DNA from: an uncultured Granulosicoccaceae bacterium
GTDB lineage: Bacteria > Pseudomonadota > Gammaproteobacteria > Granulosicoccales > Granulosicoccaceae
Reading direction: 5' to 3'
Assembly: GCA_938020525.1 (NCBI GenBank)
Contig: CALIHW010000131.1
Span: 1 to 40,402, forward strand
DNA: 40,402 nucleotides
Shown: positions 32,812 to 40,402 of the stretch, in pieces
How positions within the stretch are numbered: the first letter of the stretch is position 1
Layout of the letters: each line of letters begins with the position of its first letter
The notes under the pieces: model-generated
Database searches by the model: none
Told to the model about the DNA's origin: nothing
The model's input: the letters and a program-made list of their open reading frames with translations, nothing else
Position numbers and translations under genes: made by a program

Positions 32812-33345
32812 ATGAAAAAAGCACTGTTACTCTTTATTTTGCTTGCTCCGTTCAAGTTCGCGCTTGCCCAGTTACCTGAGTGCCAATCACCGTTTGCTGA
32901 CACTAATGGCGATGGATGGGGCTGGGAAAGCATAGATAGCGTGTTCCAGTCCTGCAGCGTTTCTTCGGGTGCTGTAACCGAGCTACCAAATTGCATTGAT
33001 GATGACGGTGACGGATGGGGCTGGACTGGTACAGAATCATGTTTTATCCAGCCACGCGACTTTGACTATAGATGCGGTGGGGATCGAGTAGTCACAATGA
33101 CGATAACCAATCTCCAAAATAAGGAGGGCCGCCTGCTTTTTTATGGAAACAACACCGCGTTTACATGGGAAGCGGTCTCACCACCGTCCAGTGACCTCCA
33201 TGTGTTTCAGGATGGCGCACTTATCTTGACGCTTGTGTCTTATACACTGGGCGACAGTGGTCCAGGTATACGCCCACTTTTGGTTTCTACGACAGGTGCA
33301 CCCGGTGGACCTGGCGACAAACCATTCATTTGCGTTCGTAACTGA
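32812..33345 (+). CDS. Secreted protein with paired DGDGWGW motifs
   Basis: 177 residues with a clear Sec signal peptide (MKKALLLFILLAPFKFALAQ). Two similar modules follow: ADTNGDGWGWES (30-40) and CIDDDGDGWGWTGTESC (61-77). They carry Asp-rich calcium-type loops and tryptophans. I remember such modules as linkers or tails in secreted polysaccharide-degrading enzymes of marine gammaproteobacteria, where cysteines close the loop. The rest (about 85-177) is beta-rich and unrecognised, with a possible Cys pair (YRCGG, FICVRN). No catalytic domain is present. It may be a carbohydrate-binding or surface protein controlled by the palindromic promoter. Confidence 0.75.
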   Translation: MKKALLLFILLAPFKFALAQLPECQSPFADTNGDGWGWESIDSVFQSCSVSSGAVTELPNCIDDDGDGWGWTGTESCFIQPRDFDYRCGGDRVVTMTITNLQNKEGRLLFYGNNTAFTWEAVSPPSSDLHVFQDGALILTLVSYTLGDSGPGIRPLLVSTTGAPGGPGDKPFICVRN

Positions 33346-33350
33346 TCGCA

Positions 33351-33800
33351 ACCCGCTATTACCTCGATTAATCGCTCTCGATAGACCGAAGTGAGCCCAT
33401 AGCGTTTTAATGGATTGAGCAAACCCCGCAATACCTTTTAATCGCTGTTCGAATTTAGTGGATAGTTCGATCCAGTGTTTGGTGGAGATGTCGAGTCTTT
33501 GTAGCTTTGTAGTATTGGTGGAGCGGCAGCAGAGATAGCGCCTCGCTTGTCATCGCGTATCACTCTGCCGGTCCAGTCAACGAGTTCAATGTAGTCAATC
33601 AAGTTGAAAATGAGGCCCTTTGGCATAGGTTGTCTTAGGATCCCAGCGAAGGGCATTAGCGATTTAGGCTGTAGATTTTCGTCTTGATCAGACTGGATCT
33701 GAGCTGCTTTACTCTTCCAGTAATCAATGCGCATTTTAATGCTAGTGTGATCAGAGGTTTCTGGAGTAGGGGCCATTGCCGCCCTGATTTGATTATCAGG
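33351..33800 (-). pseudogene. C-terminal remnant of an IS200-like / REP-associated (COG1943) transposase, frameshifted
   Basis: Minus-strand remnants read NQIRAAMAPTPETSDHTSI, then LMPFAGILRQPMPKGLIF, then DYIELVDWTGRVIRDDKRGA, as in the C-terminal part of the large COG1943 transposase family. After the ILQ at about 33512 the reading frame shifts. In another frame it resumes RLDISTKHWIELSTKFEQR and continues with LKGIAGF. The break coincides with an 8-bp tandem duplication (CTTTGTAG at 33497-33504 and 33505-33512 on the plus strand). The N-terminal catalytic part, including the nuclease tyrosine, is missing upstream. A stop precedes NQIRAA. Confidence 0.8.
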
Positions 33801-33841
33801 TCCGTGCTATATGTACCAATTGAACGTAGGGAGTGAGATAA

Positions 33842-34687
33842 ATGCTATGTAAAGTCGGGGAAGTTGAAATCTGGAGAATCCTCGAGATTCACGCGCCTTT
33901 CTTGGCACCTGAAGAACTCTACCCAAATGCAGGTTCTGATGTGGCATCCATTTTGGAGACACATGATCCTGGTTGCATTTGTCCTCAATCCGGCGGGTTG
34001 ATTCTGCCAATACAAGGTTTTCTTCTAAAGACACCTTCTCATATCATTCTTGTCGATAGCTGCGTCGGAAATGATAAAACAGTGCCAGGCATGCCTGATT
34101 GGCACAAGCGTTCGGATAGTCGTTTCGAGTCGTCGCTAAAAGCTGCCGGGGTCGGGTTTAAAGATATCGACTATGTACTCTGCACACACCTGCATACAGA
34201 TCACGTTGGTTGGAATACGCAACTTGTAGATGGACGATGGGTGCCAACTTTTCCAAAGGCACGCTATATCATCCCTGAGGCAGATGAAGATTTTGGTCGT
34301 AATCGTGGTGGTGACAGTTATAACGAGAGTGTGTTACCTGTAATCGAAGCAGGGCAAGCAGAGCTGGTTAAAGAAGAGCACCGGTTGGGAGATCACGTGT
34401 CGCTTATCCCGACACCGGGGCATACGCCGGGGCACGTTGCAATCAGCGTTAGAAGCGGTGGTCATGATGCTGTCATCACTGGTGATGCGCTGCATTCAAC
34501 AGTACAGTGCTGGTATCCGAATTGGCATTTCAAACATGATGCGGATGCGGAAATGGCTGTGACATCGCGAATAAGATTGCTTGAACGCGTAGCAGAGGCC
34601 AACTGCATAGTATTGGGAAACCATTTCTCACTCCCTTCGATAGGGCGGGTTGTTGCAGAGAATGATACCTTTCGGTGGGAACAGTAA
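33842..34687 (+). CDS. Metallo-beta-lactamase-fold hydrolase
   Basis: 281 residues. The metal motif is HLHTDH (116-121). Further ligands are seen in PTPGHTPGHVA, TGDALH and LGNHF. No signal peptide, so cytoplasmic. The pattern suits lactonase- or glyoxalase-II-like enzymes; members of this branch include lactonases, but a specific role cannot be assigned. The start ATG at 33842 has AGGGAG upstream. It lies just beyond the transposase remnant and is convergent with the rhodanese gene. Confidence 0.85.
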   Translation: MLCKVGEVEIWRILEIHAPFLAPEELYPNAGSDVASILETHDPGCICPQSGGLILPIQGFLLKTPSHIILVDSCVGNDKTVPGMPDWHKRSDSRFESSLKAAGVGFKDIDYVLCTHLHTDHVGWNTQLVDGRWVPTFPKARYIIPEADEDFGRNRGGDSYNESVLPVIEAGQAELVKEEHRLGDHVSLIPTPGHTPGHVAISVRSGGHDAVITGDALHSTVQCWYPNWHFKHDADAEMAVTSRIRLLERVAEANCIVLGNHFSLPSIGRVVAENDTFRWEQ

Positions 34688-34744
34688 ACTGTCTATTACT
34701 GACACAACGATTGTTTCCGCACTCGGTGATTTGTAGAACTGACG

Positions 34745-34778
34745 TGACCCTTATGGCCCACATGACCCTTATGGCCCA
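34745..34778. repeat. Direct repeat TGACCCTTATGGCCCA
   Basis: Two copies (34745-34760 and about 34763-34778) at an 18-base period, with CTTATGGCCCATAAG as a near-palindrome. They lie in the 306-base gap between convergent genes, which otherwise shows nothing recognisable. Confidence 0.6.
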
Positions 34779-34993
34779 TAAGATGGATGGCTGCTTTTAG
34801 TAGGGAGCTACAGCCTTCAATAAAAGGAATTTGCGATGCGCTTGATTAATAAATACTTCGCATAGTAATGCACTGTAGCGGACAATCCGCTGATTGCGGC
34901 GTAGTGTGTAGAATGAAACCATGATTGAGTAAGATGGACTGCACATCAATCAGACACCAATTCCTGAGAGACTTCATTCAATAACCATCTACC

Positions 34994-35479
34994 TCAGTTT
35001 TCGTCATAAGGGTGGACGCTGGTAACCTTCTCCTTTGCCTGGTTAATTAATGGCAGTTGTTGATTTGCCCAGTCGAAGATACCGCCCCAAAGATTAACTA
35101 CGTTTTTAAAACCAGCCCTTTGTAAATTCTCGCCAATCTTCTCGCTGCGATAACCAACGCTGCAGTAAATCACTATGGGGGCATCTTTATCAATGTCTGC
35201 CAGAGTAGCCAGATTGAAGTTTTCAAAGCCAACGTTCTTAGCACCTTGAAGGTGGCTGACAGCGTACTCTTCGGGTTCACGAGCATCGAGTAGTATAGGT
35301 GCCGAAGGTTCTGAAAGCCTCGTAACCAATGCCCTGGCATCGATAACAGGTACAGTACCATCGAGCACCTCATCAAGAATTTCTTCAAATGTCGTGGTCT
35401 GCGCGTGGGCTATTGTGGACACCAGCATTAAAGCCACGATGTGGAACCACAAAAGAGCTGATTGTTTGTTGATAATCAT
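34994..35479 (-). CDS. Periplasmic rhodanese-domain protein
   Basis: 161 residues with a signal peptide (ending TIAHAQ). The rhodanese domain has LLDAREPEEYAVSHLQGA and the active-site loop CSVGYRSE, whose cysteine can carry persulfide. It ends HPYDEN. Predicted to act outside the inner membrane in sulfur transfer or thiol redox. It lies 30 bases after the hydroxyacid-dehydrogenase gene on the same strand, so cotranscription is likely, though a link in function is not evident. Confidence 0.87.
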   Translation of the reverse strand: MIINKQSALLWFHIVALMLVSTIAHAQTTTFEEILDEVLDGTVPVIDARALVTRLSEPSAPILLDAREPEEYAVSHLQGAKNVGFENFNLATLADIDKDAPIVIYCSVGYRSEKIGENLQRAGFKNVVNLWGGIFDWANQQLPLINQAKEKVTSVHPYDEN

Positions 35480-35509
35480 AATAACAAAATGCGAGTACGC
35501 ATATCGGAA

Positions 35510-36469
35510 TTAGCTAATTACCCTGATCGGGTTTCCGCCATAATAAGCGATAAATCCTTCAAGCATTTGCTGATAGAAAACTTCAAAAGTTTCAGCAGTG
35601 CAGTATCCGATATGAGGTGTTGCCAGAATTCTCGAATGATTGACCATCCAGCTGTTATTGTCTGCTGGTTCAACTTCGTACACATCTGTGGCAGCACCTG
35701 CAATAAGTTCTTCATCAAGTGCTGTTTTAAGCGCGACTGGATCAATTATCTCTGCACGGGAAGTGTTGATAATGTAGCTGTCGGGCCCAAGTTGTTTTAG
35801 ATCATCCAGATTAACCATATGATGTGATCGGTCTGAGTGTCTTAAGTGAATAGAAACAAAGTCAGACCGTTTATAAAGTTCCTCACGCGATACATAAGTA
35901 ACACCTTTTTCTGCGCATTGGGTTTCCTGCAGATTCTCGCTCCAAGCCAGTACATTCATGCCCAGTGCCTGAGCAAAGCCCGCCAGTTGACTACCGAGTC
36001 TGCCAAGGCCAAGTATGCCGAGGTTTCGGCCTCGAAGGTCTCTGCCCATCTCCGGCTGCCATGAGCCGTTGTTTTTTAGTTCATTCACCAGTGGGACTAA
36101 TTTGCGCGACAGAGACATTACCAGAAGCAGGGCAAGCTCTGCAGTGGCGTGACCCGGTGATTCCGTTCCACAAACTGTAACTCCTGCTGCATTGGCGGCT
36201 TTTACATCAATAGAAGCGTTTTTTTTACCGCTGGTAATTAATAGTTCCAGTTGTGGTAGTTGGCTAATTAGTGAAGCGGGAAAAGGAGTTCTTTCTCTCA
36301 TCAGACCAATGGCGTTGAAATCAGAAAGTTTATCTACCAGCTCTGTCTCATCGGACATAGCGTTTTCAAAAAATACAAATTCTGCTATGTCTGTACCTTG
36401 CCAATCCGCATAGTGCCGGGCACGGTTGTAGTAATCATCAAGGATAGCGATTTTAGGATTTTTAGTCAT
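35510..36469 (-). CDS. D-isomer 2-hydroxyacid dehydrogenase
   Basis: 319 residues. The Rossmann motif is LGILGLGRLGSQLAG. The three catalytic residues are visible: Arg in INTSRAEIID, Glu in VYEVEP and His in ATPHIGYC. Predicted NAD(P)-dependent interconversion of a 2-oxoacid and D-2-hydroxyacid; the substrate (glycerate, glyoxylate, phosphoglycerate-like) is not clear. It lacks an ACT domain, so it is not the long form of SerA. It is divergent from the MmcQ/YjbR gene with about 160 bases between, which hold an AT-rich stretch with a TATAAT near 36579. Confidence 0.9.
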   Translation of the reverse strand: MTKNPKIAILDDYYNRARHYADWQGTDIAEFVFFENAMSDETELVDKLSDFNAIGLMRERTPFPASLISQLPQLELLITSGKKNASIDVKAANAAGVTVCGTESPGHATAELALLLVMSLSRKLVPLVNELKNNGSWQPEMGRDLRGRNLGILGLGRLGSQLAGFAQALGMNVLAWSENLQETQCAEKGVTYVSREELYKRSDFVSIHLRHSDRSHHMVNLDDLKQLGPDSYIINTSRAEIIDPVALKTALDEELIAGAATDVYEVEPADNNSWMVNHSRILATPHIGYCTAETFEVFYQQMLEGFIAYYGGNPIRVIS

Positions 36470-36630
36470 CTTGGAATATCAGTAGTTGAGCGACGGAATC
36501 ACCCGGATGCCGTCTGCGATATGGTGAGGTCTGAGTGCGTCCCTATGCTACGCCGGAGAAATTGTATTTACAATTTTGTATAATAGGAAGCGCTTCTGCG
36601 GTGAGTCTTTCACGAACAGAGTGGTTGCCA

Positions 36631-36990
36631 ATGGACTATGACGATTTTAATAATTTCTGTAAGAGTTTACCCTCAACCAGCTATGTAAAGCAGTGGGGTG
36701 ATGCCCACGTTTGGAAAGTTGGCGGAAAAGTGTTTGCTATTGGTGGCTGGGAACAATCGGATGGTCCGGCGCTTGTTTTTAAAACATCAGAGGCAGATTT
36801 CTTTTTTCTACAAGAGGAGGATGGTTTCCGGCCTGCACCGTATATGGCATCACGTGGAATGAAGTGGATACAGGTTCACGATGTTACTGTAGTTGGTGAT
36901 GATGACATCAAAAGTTATATTGAAGAATCACACCGGATAGTGGCGTCTGGGCTGACCAAAAAATTGCAGGGCGAGCTGGGCCTTATTTAG
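36631..36990 (+). CDS. MmcQ/YjbR family protein
   Basis: 119 residues from the ATG at 36631. The earlier frame start at 36535 would add a tail unlike the family. It shows the family pattern: FCKSLPSTSYVKQWGDAHVWKVGGKVFAI, then a W at the turn and ASRGMKWIQVHD. These small proteins have a cyclic-nucleotide-binding-like DNA-binding fold but no proven role. It lies 43 bases before the HopJ-family gene on the same strand. Confidence 0.85.
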   Translation: MDYDDFNNFCKSLPSTSYVKQWGDAHVWKVGGKVFAIGGWEQSDGPALVFKTSEADFFFLQEEDGFRPAPYMASRGMKWIQVHDVTVVGDDDIKSYIEESHRIVASGLTKKLQGELGLI

Positions 36991-37033
36991 CTAAAATAAG
37001 CAACGTAAAAATATCTCACAGGATAAGTAACAG

Positions 37034-37381
37034 GTGAATTTAGAAACCCTTTTAAGCCGTGTAGAAAGTGAACCTGAGACACTGGAATTCGCAGAAGTAA
37101 TCCAGGTGATCAAAGACAACTACGCATTTACCGCCACTGATTTTCAGTGCGGCTCTGCTAACAATGCTGCAGGCAGTAACGAAGGCAGCTGCATGATCCT
37201 GGCATTTGCTAAAATGCACAATATCAGTCAGGAGAAAACCCCATATCTTTTTGGGAATTTCTACCGCGAAGATGTCTTAAAGCATCCGGACGGTGAAGAT
37301 CATACCAATATCAGAAACTTTATTTCACATGGCTGGGAGAAAGTTACTTTTGATTCCGAACCTTTGAGCCCTAAGCTTTAA
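37034..37381 (+). CDS. HopJ-family protein
   Basis: 115 residues with the full HopJ pattern: EFAEVIQVIKDNYAFTATDF, CGSANNAAGSNEGSCMILAFA, LFGNFYREDVL and GEDHTNIRNFI. The family was named after a Pseudomonas syringae effector, but the gene is widespread in free-living gammaproteobacteria where it is almost surely housekeeping. The GTG start has AGGATAAG upstream. No type III secretion genes are nearby. It is likely cotranscribed with the YjbR gene. Confidence 0.85.
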   Translation: MNLETLLSRVESEPETLEFAEVIQVIKDNYAFTATDFQCGSANNAAGSNEGSCMILAFAKMHNISQEKTPYLFGNFYREDVLKHPDGEDHTNIRNFISHGWEKVTFDSEPLSPKL

Positions 37382-37581
37382 TAGTCCGGATCTGCTTCGC
37401 GTTGCATTGCGGGTTAGGTGAGTAAAATATATCGTTTAGACATATCTGATAGAAAGGCTCAATACAGCACTGTCAGACGCCCAAGTGCGTCACGCGTGTT
37501 TTTCTGATTAATTTAGTGCTGAAGCAAGGTACACTAGCAGTCAGGCCAGAAATCAGTTGGCTCTTACCGGAGAGAAAAATC

Positions 37582-39162
37582 ATGAAACTCAGAACCTGCG
37601 AGTTATCCGCAGTAGGGGCAGCCCTGCTCCTATCGCTCACGACCACAGTCGGTCAGGCAGAAACCTTCCGATGGGCGGGTAAAACCGACCCGCAAACCAT
37701 GGACCCGCACGCGACTAACTCGGCACCGGTTCTGGGCTTCCTGAACAATGTCTACGAAGGTTTAGTGCGTCGTAATAAAGAGATGAAGATCGAGCCGGCA
37801 CTGGCCGAGAGCTGGGAGCAGCTTGGTGCGGATGGCTGGCGCTTTAAGCTGCGTGAGGGAGTGACTTTCCATGATGGCTCGGCACTGACTGCGGAAGATG
37901 TGCTGTTTTCTTATGAGCGTGCCTCCTCTGAAGAGTCCGATGTGCGCTCCTGGTTTGCCCCGGTTAAGAGTGTGGAGGTGGTTGATGATCAAACTATTGA
38001 TTTTTTAACCAACGCACCCAACCCGCTGTTCCCGGATTCAATTGCTAATTTTATGATTATGGATCGTGACTGGACAACAGAAAACGATGCAGCAAGACCG
38101 TCGAAAGAAGCAGAGAATCATGCGACTCGCAATGCCAACGGTACCGGAGCTTTCGTTGTCAGCTCACGTGACCCGGGTGTAAAAACTACCTTAAAGCCGT
38201 TTGACGGTTGGTGGGATGACATGGAAGGCAATATCACTGAAGCGGTTTTCACGCCTATCGATCAGGCGGCGACCGGTATGGCAGCACTGTTGTCTGGTGA
38301 GATTGATTTTATTTCACCTATTCCGCTGCAGGATGTGCCTCGTATGAAAGAGCGTGATGGTTTTACCGTGCATGAAGGCGTAGAGGCGCGTGTTTTGATG
38401 TTCGGTTTTGCACACCAGGCAGACAACCTCAAATTTTCAAGCGACGTTACAGGAGAAAATCCGTTTAAGGATGTACGTGTCAGACAAGCAGCCTATCAGG
38501 CAGTTAACGTCGATGCGTTGATTCAAAAAGTCATGCGCGGTAATGCGCAGCCTGCCGCACAATTGGTTTCTGATGCAATGAAAGGCTACTCGGCAAGTAA
38601 TGCAGAACGACTGGCTTTTGATCCGGAAGCTTCCAAAAAGCTGTTGGCAGAAGCGGGATACCCGGATGGTTTCAGCTTTGGTCTGCAATGCCCAAATGAC
38701 CGTTACATCAACGATGAGGCAATCTGCAAAGCAGCCGCTTCAATGTTTGCCAAGGTTGGCCTCAATGCAGAGCTTACATCCATGCCGGTCAGAAACTACT
38801 GGCCTGAGTTGCGTGAAGACAAGTTTGATATGTATCTGCTTGGCTGGTCTCCCGGCACATTCGACGCCGAGCACCCGATTCGTTTTCTGGTAACTACGCC
38901 TAATACAGAAAAGAAGCTCGGTAGCTGGAACTTTGGAGACTATTCCAATGCACGGATCGATGAGCTACTGCCAATGATTCAAACCGAACTTGATGATACA
39001 AAACGTCAGGCAATGATTGATGAGGTTACCGCGACAATGCAGGAAGAAGTAGCCTACATCCCAATGTATGTGCAGCCACTTATTTGGGCATCAAAAGACA
39101 ACATTGAGCTGACACAGCGTACGGATAACTTCTTTATCTTGCGTTGGGTTACAGTTAAGTAG
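37582..39162 (+). CDS. Peptide/nickel-type ABC transporter substrate-binding protein (SBP_bac_5)
   Basis: 526 residues from the ATG at 37582, which has GGAGAG upstream. An in-frame start 66 bases earlier lacks support. The signal peptide ends GQAE. The DppA/OppA pattern is complete: TDPQTMDPHATNS, LAESWEQLGADGWRFKLREG, VTFHDGSALTAEDVLFSYER, and the late FDMYLLGWSPGTFDAEHP. Acts in the periplasm; the ligand could be a peptide or another solute. It is an orphan here: no OppBCDF genes are in the window, and a hairpin follows the stop. It must share a permease elsewhere or act as a chemoreceptor partner. Confidence 0.9.
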   Translation: MKLRTCELSAVGAALLLSLTTTVGQAETFRWAGKTDPQTMDPHATNSAPVLGFLNNVYEGLVRRNKEMKIEPALAESWEQLGADGWRFKLREGVTFHDGSALTAEDVLFSYERASSEESDVRSWFAPVKSVEVVDDQTIDFLTNAPNPLFPDSIANFMIMDRDWTTENDAARPSKEAENHATRNANGTGAFVVSSRDPGVKTTLKPFDGWWDDMEGNITEAVFTPIDQAATGMAALLSGEIDFISPIPLQDVPRMKERDGFTVHEGVEARVLMFGFAHQADNLKFSSDVTGENPFKDVRVRQAAYQAVNVDALIQKVMRGNAQPAAQLVSDAMKGYSASNAERLAFDPEASKKLLAEAGYPDGFSFGLQCPNDRYINDEAICKAAASMFAKVGLNAELTSMPVRNYWPELREDKFDMYLLGWSPGTFDAEHPIRFLVTTPNTEKKLGSWNFGDYSNARIDELLPMIQTELDDTKRQAMIDEVTATMQEEVAYIPMYVQPLIWASKDNIELTQRTDNFFILRWVTVK

Positions 39163-39170
39163 TCTACGGG

Positions 39171-39203
39171 AATGTGTTGGTCGATAACTTCGACCAACAC
39201 ATT
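39171..39203 (+). terminator. Perfect 14-bp hairpin after the binding-protein gene
   Basis: AATGTGTTGGTCGA/TCGACCAACACATT around loop TAACT, eight bases after the stop. The following TTGTTGGCTTG is only moderately T-rich. Confidence 0.75.
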
Positions 39204-39272
39204 GTTGGCTTGAGAATTAGTTAGTATAAAGGTGTAGCCGTGGTTAGGGTTTGCTGATGGAAAATATAATCA

Positions 39273-39923
39273 ATGGCTGATGTAGATCTGGACCCGGACC
39301 CGGACTTGGACTTGTACAGCTGGCATACCCCTAACGGACAGAAAATCGTTATCGCGCTTGAAGAAGCAGGTGCTGCTTATAACTATCACCCGATTGATAT
39401 TTCCGCGGGTGAACAGAAAACAGATCGGTTCCGTTCAATCTCACCAGACGGGAAAATTCCAGCGCTGGTTGTAAATACAAACCCTGCGATAAGTTACTTT
39501 GAATCCGGCGCAATTCTTCTTTATCTTGCGGATCGCTTTCCTATGCTTGATGGAAACTCAGAAGAAGAACGAGCACGGGTTAGATCGTGGACGTTCTGGC
39601 AGGTAGGGCAACTAGGTCCGTTGGCAGGGCAGTTCGGGCGCTTCAGTGGTGCGGAAATTCCCAACCCAGCTGCGGTGGAGCACTTTGAGGATTTAGTCTG
39701 GAGATGTTTGCAGGTAATGGAGAAGCGATTAAGTGAGTCTGATTATCTGACCGGGGAGACGTTTACTGTTGCTGATATTGCCTCTCTTCCCTGGGTTGCG
39801 TCCGGTCAGAGCTATTTGCAGAAATATCAGTTTCCGTGGCGTGAGCAGTGTCCGTCTGTTGCACGTTGGGCAGATGGATTGCTGATGAAAGCGTCTGTTG
39901 TGAAGGCGTTTGGTCTTGTTTGA
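39273..39923 (+). CDS. Glutathione S-transferase, nu-class-like (YfcG/YghU type)
   Basis: 216 residues. The N-terminal thioredoxin-like domain has LYSWHTPNGQKIVIALEE, with the TPN signature of the YfcG/YghU group, then SPDGKIPAL (cis-proline) and the glutathione-binding FESGAILLYL. The C-terminal helical domain includes FTVADIASLPWVA. Predicted disulfide-reductase or conjugation activity. The odd start MADVDLDPDPDLDLYSW contains a short Asp-rich repeat before the fold. It is followed after 28 bases by the second tandem-repeat array. Confidence 0.9.
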   Translation: MADVDLDPDPDLDLYSWHTPNGQKIVIALEEAGAAYNYHPIDISAGEQKTDRFRSISPDGKIPALVVNTNPAISYFESGAILLYLADRFPMLDGNSEEERARVRSWTFWQVGQLGPLAGQFGRFSGAEIPNPAAVEHFEDLVWRCLQVMEKRLSESDYLTGETFTVADIASLPWVASGQSYLQKYQFPWREQCPSVARWADGLLMKASVVKAFGLV

Positions 39924-39951
39924 TTTATAAGCGGGCTAATTCCTAAAACGT

Positions 39952-40402
39952 CATTCTCCCTCGGGAGAATACAAAACGTTTTTTATTTTGCAAGAGGGGA
40001 GATGGTTCAGGTTATAAACATGCTGTATGGTCTGGGCGGCTTGCCCTTCCCTCTGGAGGGTGTCGGTGCCCGATGTTTATCTATACCCCGAAACGACATT
40101 CTCCCTCGGGAGAATACAAAGTGTTTTTTACTTTGCAAGAGGGGAGGTGGTTCAAGTAATAAATTACTGTATGGACTGAGGGACTTGCCCCTCCCTCTGG
40201 AGGGTGTCGGTACCCGCTGTTTATCTATACCCCGAAACGACATTCTCCCTCGGGAGAATGCAAAGTGTTTTTTACTTTGCAAGAGGGGAGGTGGTTCAGG
40301 TTACAAACATACTGTATTGTCTGAGCGGCTTGCCCCTCCCCGGCGCTTAGACGCCGACCCTCCCTCTGGAGGGTGTCGGTACCCGATGTTTATCTATACC
40401 CC
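39952..40402 (-). repeat. Tandem array B: inverted copies of the same repeat family, running off the window end
   Basis: Copies begin at 39952, 40097 and 40241 (periods 145 and 144). Read on the minus strand they match array A, including CTCTTGCAAAG, the ATTCTCCC/GGGAGAAT hairpin, CCCTCCAGAGGGAGGG and CTCAG near the unit end. Copies 1 and 2 lack a segment of about 24 bases containing the CGGCG/CGCCG hairpin, while copy 3 keeps it. The missing piece lies between short GGGAGG repeats, as expected of slippage. Confidence 0.88.

Noticed and set aside
33240-33431. A 63-codon minus-strand frame overlapping the end of the DGDGWGW gene
   Set aside because: It is a chance frame over the fossil transposase end and the opposite strand of a real gene.
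37034-37381. HopJ as a type III effector and sign of pathogenesis
   Set aside because: The family is common in free-living gammaproteobacteria and no secretion or chaperone genes are nearby.
40007-40282. A 91-codon frame on the minus strand whose product contains repeated SKKHF...FSRGRMSFRGIDK blocks
   Set aside because: It lies wholly inside tandem array B, and its repeated peptide is just the translated DNA repeat. There is no start signal, and the matching array A units differ in length so the frame is not kept.

Overview
This window looks like a chromosomal segment of a marine or otherwise heterotrophic gammaproteobacterium that scavenges organic nitrogen. The clues are Gram-negative lipoproteins (OmpA-like and a glycine-rich one), a YdiJ-type FAD/Fe-S dehydrogenase, a HopJ-family and a MmcQ/YjbR-family protein, two betaine-type ABC uptake systems, dimethylglycine-dehydrogenase paralogs and a DGDGWGW secreted protein of the type common in marine gammaproteobacteria. 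No rRNA, tRNA, CRISPR array, prophage or intact transposase was seen. Species cannot be assigned from the sequence alone.

Layout. 0-3.7 kb: YdiJ-like oxidase (minus strand) and a gamma-class carbonic anhydrase. 3.8-10.8 kb: a guanidinobutyrase/agmatinase gene convergent with a tight three-gene minus-strand operon (two DMGDH/sarcosine-dehydrogenase-like flavoproteins with folate-type GcvT domains, then a PhyH-type Fe(II)/2-oxoglutarate oxygenase). 11-15 kb: PilZ protein, unrecognised small genes, a TVP38/VTT membrane protein and a PfkB sugar kinase. 15-20.7 kb: a betaine-type ABC transporter split into two divergent units. The minus unit holds a double-permease, a new-looking 46-residue membrane ORF and the binding protein. 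The plus unit holds the ATPase and a Rieske oxygenase of the quaternary-amine demethylase type. 21-26.6 kb: lipoprotein, alpha-methylacyl-CoA racemase, a structured tandem-repeat array, a fatty-acid desaturase, a TPP enzyme and a DUF1992 protein. 26.8-30.5 kb: a second complete betaine-type ABC operon whose permease carries an extra N-terminal domain. 31-40.4 kb: mixed single genes (methyltransferase, OmpA lipoprotein, secreted protein, decayed transposase, metallo-beta-lactamase fold, rhodanese, hydroxyacid dehydrogenase, YjbR, HopJ, peptide-type binding protein, GST) ending in a second, inverted copy of the repeat array.

How the genes may work together (inference). Two importers bring in betaine-like solutes. 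The Rieske oxygenase would remove the first N-methyl group. The two DMGDH/SARDH-like enzymes would oxidise the remaining N-methyl groups, passing one-carbon units to folate. The PhyH oxygenase and guanidinobutyrase could extend this to other methylated or guanidino substrates. No dedicated reductase for the Rieske protein and no transcription regulator for these operons is present in the window.

The observations I rate highest are: (1) two inverted tandem-repeat arrays of one family, with compensatory changes in a predicted stem; (2) a translationally coupled single-span membrane ORF at 16041-16181 inside the transporter operon; (3) the DMGDH-DMGDH-PhyH operon with a changed putative folate-site residue in one paralog; (4) a transposase remnant inactivated by a visible 8-bp tandem duplication.
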